Source: Erwinia sp.
GTDB lineage: Bacteria; Pseudomonadota; Gammaproteobacteria; Enterobacterales; Enterobacteriaceae
Assembly (NCBI GenBank): GCA_003512805.1
Contig: DOOK01000292.1
Coordinates: 1-7,805 of the forward strand
Reading direction: 5' to 3'
DNA length: 7,805 nt
The notes under the pieces were generated by a model. It made no database searches and was not told the DNA's origin. It was given only the letters and a program-made list of their open reading frames with translations. Made by a program: the position numbers and the translations under genes. Positions 5,158-7,805 of this stretch are shown in pieces (positions within the stretch are counted from its first letter, which is position 1; each line of letters begins with the position of its first letter).

Positions 5158-5871
5158 ATGGCCGAACAAACCACGCCTCAGGCCGCACCACGCCGCTCGG
5201 GAGCCCTGCAGTCATCACTTTCCATCGACCTGCATTCGCATTACGCCATTCGCCTGTGGGAAGGCCGGCGCCGGGATGAAATACCCAAGCAGGGTAAAAA
5301 AAGACCGGAAATTATCGGCATGCCGCAGGCTATCGCCCGCGCAGGTTTGGCCGGGCGTGATTCTGCAGCTGGCAATCCTTATGCCGATCAGGTTCTCGTA
5401 CGTCTTGAGGATGCACTGAAAGCCGCTACCGCCCGGGTACGTGAAACCGTTGAAAAGGTTGAGCGCGTCCTTTCGGCTATCCCGGCAGGTATCAACCTGT
5501 CTGACGTCTCATCCGTTGAGCCCCTGAATCTGGATGTCTTCAGCCGATCGCCTCTTGGCTACCGCTGCGTGTGGCTCCTGGTGCACTTTGATCAGCTGGC
5601 CCTCAAGGTTTTCCAGGCATTCCATTACGGTCTGATTTCCCTGTCGGAACGTGATCAGTACCTTAACGTGGGGGGTCACGCTGTGCGTCAGGTCTACGGC
5701 GTCATTCAGGGATACAAAACCGTGCCGGTGACCTATGACGATATCCGCAATAACACCGCCCGGGGCATCGCCGCTGCTGAAAAGCTTGGCAAAATTGATC
5801 CGGCCATCCTTTCCGGTGAAAAGCGATCCTCTTTTTCCCCACTTCTGACAAACCCTGCTGAGAATGTCTGA
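5158..5871 (+). CDS. PFL_4669-family ICE protein, AcaB-like
   Basis: A 237-aa protein that fits the ICE PFL_4669 family (TIGR03761), which I believe belongs with the AcaB-like group (PF08900). Start ATG has AGGAG at 5147-5151, spacing 6. Family features: an N-terminal L-x-S-S-L-S-I-D-L-H-S-H-Y-A-I-R-L-W-E-G-R-R segment (about residues 17-38); I-I-G-M-P near 52-56; N-P-Y-A-D-Q (about 73-78); a helical, possibly coiled-coil run (about 80-110); R-S-P-L-G-Y-R with L-L-V-H-F-D-Q-L-A (about 129-147); H-Y-G-L-I and H-A-V-R-Q-V-Y-G-V-I-Q-G-Y (about 155-190). AcaB of IncC plasmids is a transcription activator of the FlhDC-like acaDC genes, so a regulatory role is plausible, but a DNA-processing role cannot be excluded. 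It is followed after 1 bp by the lipoprotein start, hence one transcript. Confidence 0.83.
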   Translation: MAEQTTPQAAPRRSGALQSSLSIDLHSHYAIRLWEGRRRDEIPKQGKKRPEIIGMPQAIARAGLAGRDSAAGNPYADQVLVRLEDALKAATARVRETVEKVERVLSAIPAGINLSDVSSVEPLNLDVFSRSPLGYRCVWLLVHFDQLALKVFQAFHYGLISLSERDQYLNVGGHAVRQVYGVIQGYKTVPVTYDDIRNNTARGIAAAEKLGKIDPAILSGEKRSSFSPLLTNPAENV

Positions 5872-5872
5872 C

Positions 5873-6427
5873 ATGAAAAACATACTGATTACCGGCGCCG
5901 TCTGCGCACTTCTTACCGGCTGTGCCGGCACCGACCTGGCCGCTATAAACAAGAACATCAGCGATACCGCCTTCAGCGTTAGTAAAACCTTGCGTGGTGG
6001 TAGCGAAGATTCAGGCAATGGCATGCCTGTAATGACAAAAGCTTCAACAGGGGCAACAGAAAGTGCTAACCGCGAGTTCAGCCTGCCGGTTGACATCGAT
6101 ACCGCCGCTGCCCGTCTCAAGCGACATTACGGCTATGTCACCCCTGATGAGATCGCACATATTCGCAATAAAGACCGTAACAGCCGCTGGGCCGCCGCTG
6201 CGATAGAAGACAGCCATCCAGTGTGGGAAGCCGTGCGGGGCAGTTCTTACCGAATGGGCAGTGATGTGGGTGACAACGATCATATGGAGATTGAGCTGGA
6301 AAAAAACGGGGCCGGCACGCGCGCTTATGTCACATACCGGTCGCCGTCGGCATCGCACCTGACCGGCAGCGCATTTGAAAAGCTGATGACGGAAGTTAAG
6401 CAGGTCGCATCAGGCAAGGTCCGTTAA
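5873..6427 (+). CDS. Putative outer-membrane lipoprotein of unknown function
   Basis: A 184-aa protein from ATG 5873, one base after the previous stop; an in-frame ATG at 5864 is possible, but GAGA at 5860-5863 spaces well only for 5873. The N-terminus is a lipoprotein signal: M-K-N, a hydrophobic run I-L-I-T-G-A-V-C-A-L-L, then lipobox L-T-G-C with Cys17. Residue +2 is Ala, not Asp, which predicts outer-membrane sorting. The mature part has a Ser/Gly/Thr-rich spacer (about 35-60). A soluble domain follows, with SRWAAAAIEDSHPVWEAV and a strand-rich region H-M-E-I-E-L-E-K-N-G-A-G-T-R-A-Y-V-T-Y-R-S, ending in a helix K-L-M-T-E-V-K-Q-V. I do not recognise the family. A lipoprotein amid replication genes is unusual; entry exclusion, a transfer-apparatus part or a fitness cargo are options. 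Confidence 0.8.
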   Translation: MKNILITGAVCALLTGCAGTDLAAINKNISDTAFSVSKTLRGGSEDSGNGMPVMTKASTGATESANREFSLPVDIDTAAARLKRHYGYVTPDEIAHIRNKDRNSRWAAAAIEDSHPVWEAVRGSSYRMGSDVGDNDHMEIELEKNGAGTRAYVTYRSPSASHLTGSAFEKLMTEVKQVASGKVR

Positions 6428-6430
6428 TCC

Positions 6431-6436
6431 GGGAGG
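6431..6436 (+). promoter_or_regulatory. Ribosome site that sets the topB GTG start
   Basis: GGGAGG lies 6 bases before GTG 6443. That codon opens directly onto the conserved type IA N-terminus (L-Y-L-C-E-K-P-S-Q), so no upstream start is needed. Confidence 0.75.
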
Positions 6437-6442
6437 TCAGCT

Positions 6443-7805
6443 GTGCAGCTTTATCTTTGTGAAAAACCGTCACAGGCAAAGGATATCGCCAGAGTGCTGG
6501 GCATCAGCCAGCGCGGGCAGGGATATATCTCAGGCGAGAACGTCACCGTCACCTGGGCGGTGGGGCATCTGCTGGAAACGGCCACGCCCGAGGCTTACGG
6601 TGAACAGTTCGGGCGGCCATGGCGGGCAAACGTGCTGCCGGTGATCCCCGAAACCTGGCATATGGTGGTTAAGAAAGAAACAGCCGATCAGTTTGCCGTG
6701 ATTAAAAAGCTGCTGAAAAAAGCCCGCGAGGTAGTGATCGCCACCGACGCAGATCGTGAAGGCGAAGTGATTGCCCGGGAACTGATGACGTACTGCGGCT
6801 ACCGTGGCGCTATTCGCCGCCTGTGGCTGTCCGCACTGGACGAGGGCAGCATTCGTCAGGCGCTACAGAACATGCTGCCCGGCGAGAAAACCGAAAAACT
6901 GTATCAGGCGGGCGTCGGCCGTTCGCAGGCCGACTGGCTTATCGGGATGAATCTGACGCGCCTGTACACCCTGAAGGCGGGCGAGGCCGGCCATGCGGAG
7001 ATGTTTTCTGTGGGGCGGGTACAGACGCCGACACTCGCTATAGTGGTCAACCGCGACAATGAGATTGCGAACTTCACTCCTAAACCCTGGTGGCAGGTCA
7101 AAGCACACCTGGAAAAAGACGGCGTGACGTTTCATGCCGAGTGGGTCGGCGCAGAACAATACTGCGATGAGGAAAAGCGCTGCATCAATCAGCCAATTGC
7201 CCAGGCCGTTTTGCAGCTCTGCCAGAAAACCGGATCGGCTAACGTTTTGACCGCGGAGAAGAAGCGGGAAAAAACGCCCGCGCCACTGTGCTTCGATCTC
7301 GGCACGCTGCAGCAGGTATGCTCCCGAAAGTGGGGTATGGGGGCAAGCCAGGTGCTGACCATCGCGCAGGCGCTTTATGAAACACACAAGGCGACAACCT
7401 ATCCGCGTACCGACTGCGGCTACCTGCCGCTGTCCATGCGGGACGAGGTGGCGGACGTTCTCCGGGCCGTTCAGGCATCCGATCCTTCGGTTGCCCCCGC
7501 GCTGTCACGCCTGGATAGAGCCTTTATGTCCCGGGTGTGGAACGATAAAAAAATCACTGCGCACCACGCCATCATTCCCACGCGCCAGGCATTTGACCTG
7601 GCGCGCCTCAGCGCCGACGAGCTGAAGGTTTACCAGCTCATTCGTCAGCACTATCTGGCGCAGTTTCTGCCGCTGCAGGAGTCTGACGTCACCGAGGCAA
7701 CGTTTAATCTGGGCAACCAGCTGTTCCGGACGCGCGGTCGCGTTATCGTGGCGCCGGGCTGGAAAGCGCTGTTCGGCAGCCAGCAGGACGATGAGGAGGC
7801 GGAAG
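6443..7805 (+). CDS. topB: DNA topoisomerase III (type IA), 3' partial
   Basis: A type IA topoisomerase that passes single strands through transient 5'-phosphotyrosyl breaks and decatenates replicated circles. The frame is open from GTG 6443 to the end of the window: 454 residues, about two thirds of the usual 650-700. Motifs: E7-K-P-S-Q at the N-terminus, the TOPRIM metal site D102-A-D-R-E-G-E108, the type IA signature S-V-G-R-V-Q-T-P (189-196), and the catalytic tyrosine Y320 in TYPRTDCGYLP. This tyrosine corresponds to Y328 of E. coli TopB. HHAIIPT follows downstream, as in active enzymes. The C-terminal toroid end and any zinc fingers are beyond the window. It starts 15 bp after the lipoprotein stop. 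It is visibly richer in G+C than the left part (39 of 60 at 6901-6960 versus 21 of 60 at 2221-2280). It is the ICE-borne copy typical of the SPI-7 class, not likely the host gene. Confidence 0.95.
   Translation, partial: MQLYLCEKPSQAKDIARVLGISQRGQGYISGENVTVTWAVGHLLETATPEAYGEQFGRPWRANVLPVIPETWHMVVKKETADQFAVIKKLLKKAREVVIATDADREGEVIARELMTYCGYRGAIRRLWLSALDEGSIRQALQNMLPGEKTEKLYQAGVGRSQADWLIGMNLTRLYTLKAGEAGHAEMFSVGRVQTPTLAIVVNRDNEIANFTPKPWWQVKAHLEKDGVTFHAEWVGAEQYCDEEKRCINQPIAQAVLQLCQKTGSANVLTAEKKREKTPAPLCFDLGTLQQVCSRKWGMGASQVLTIAQALYETHKATTYPRTDCGYLPLSMRDEVADVLRAVQASDPSVAPALSRLDRAFMSRVWNDKKITAHHAIIPTRQAFDLARLSADELKVYQLIRQHYLAQFLPLQESDVTEATFNLGNQLFRTRGRVIVAPGWKALFGSQQDDEEAE

Noticed and set aside
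4770..5279. Plus-strand frame running from the initiator gene across the 36-bp repeats
   Set aside because: It is out of frame with both flanking genes, starts inside the initiator and ends inside the AcaB-like gene; the region is better read as noncoding.
5509..6120. Antisense open frame of 203 codons
   Set aside because: It spans two well-supported + strand genes and has no motif.
6459..6644. Short plus-strand frame at the start of topB
   Set aside because: It is out of frame with the continuous, motif-rich TopB reading from 6443.

Overview
The window looks like the replication, partition and regulation module of an integrative and conjugative element (ICE), or a degraded genomic island, of the SPI-7 / PAPI-1 / ICEclc / PFGI-1 superfamily in a gammaproteobacterium, most likely a member of the Enterobacterales. 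The basis is gene order plus recognisable family signatures, not any database search. All genes lie on the + strand. Many are translationally coupled: ATGA overlap, 11-bp overlap, 1-bp gap, 15-bp gap.

Layout. Positions 1-13 match the 3' end of the Illumina adapter and are probably a contig-end artefact. Then come: a 5'-truncated DnaB-family replicative helicase (to 1198); a 525-aa ICE-type ParB-family protein (1195-2772); a DUF2857 protein (2762-3343) whose two halves resemble FlhD and FlhC; a stem-loop; a small basic protein with a RelE/ParE-like C-terminus (GTG start at 3411); a terminator- or attenuator-like hairpin with a T-run (3675-3714); a STY4528-type replication initiator (3743-4918); a 239-bp intergenic region with two tandem 36-bp repeats; a PFL_4669 / AcaB-like protein (5158-5871); a lipoprotein (5873-6427); and a 3'-truncated DNA topoisomerase III (6443 to the end, GTG start).

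How the genes may work together. Initiator, DnaB-type helicase and TopB could let the excised element replicate on its own. The ParB protein would aid maintenance or act as a transcription factor. The DUF2857 (FlhDC-like) and AcaB-like proteins are likely regulators of the transfer programme, by analogy with SetCD, AcaCD and BisDC.

Most notable observation: inside the initiator gene, in the linker between its N-terminal winged-helix and C-terminal domains, lie three perfect dyads of the form TTCGG-N3-CCGAA spaced 45 and 44 bp apart. They are followed at once by a roughly 40-bp A/T-rich palindromic stretch. The third dyad is in a different codon phase from the first two, so the repetition is at DNA level. 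This is the architecture of the lambda origin inside gene O, and I propose it as the element's replication origin.
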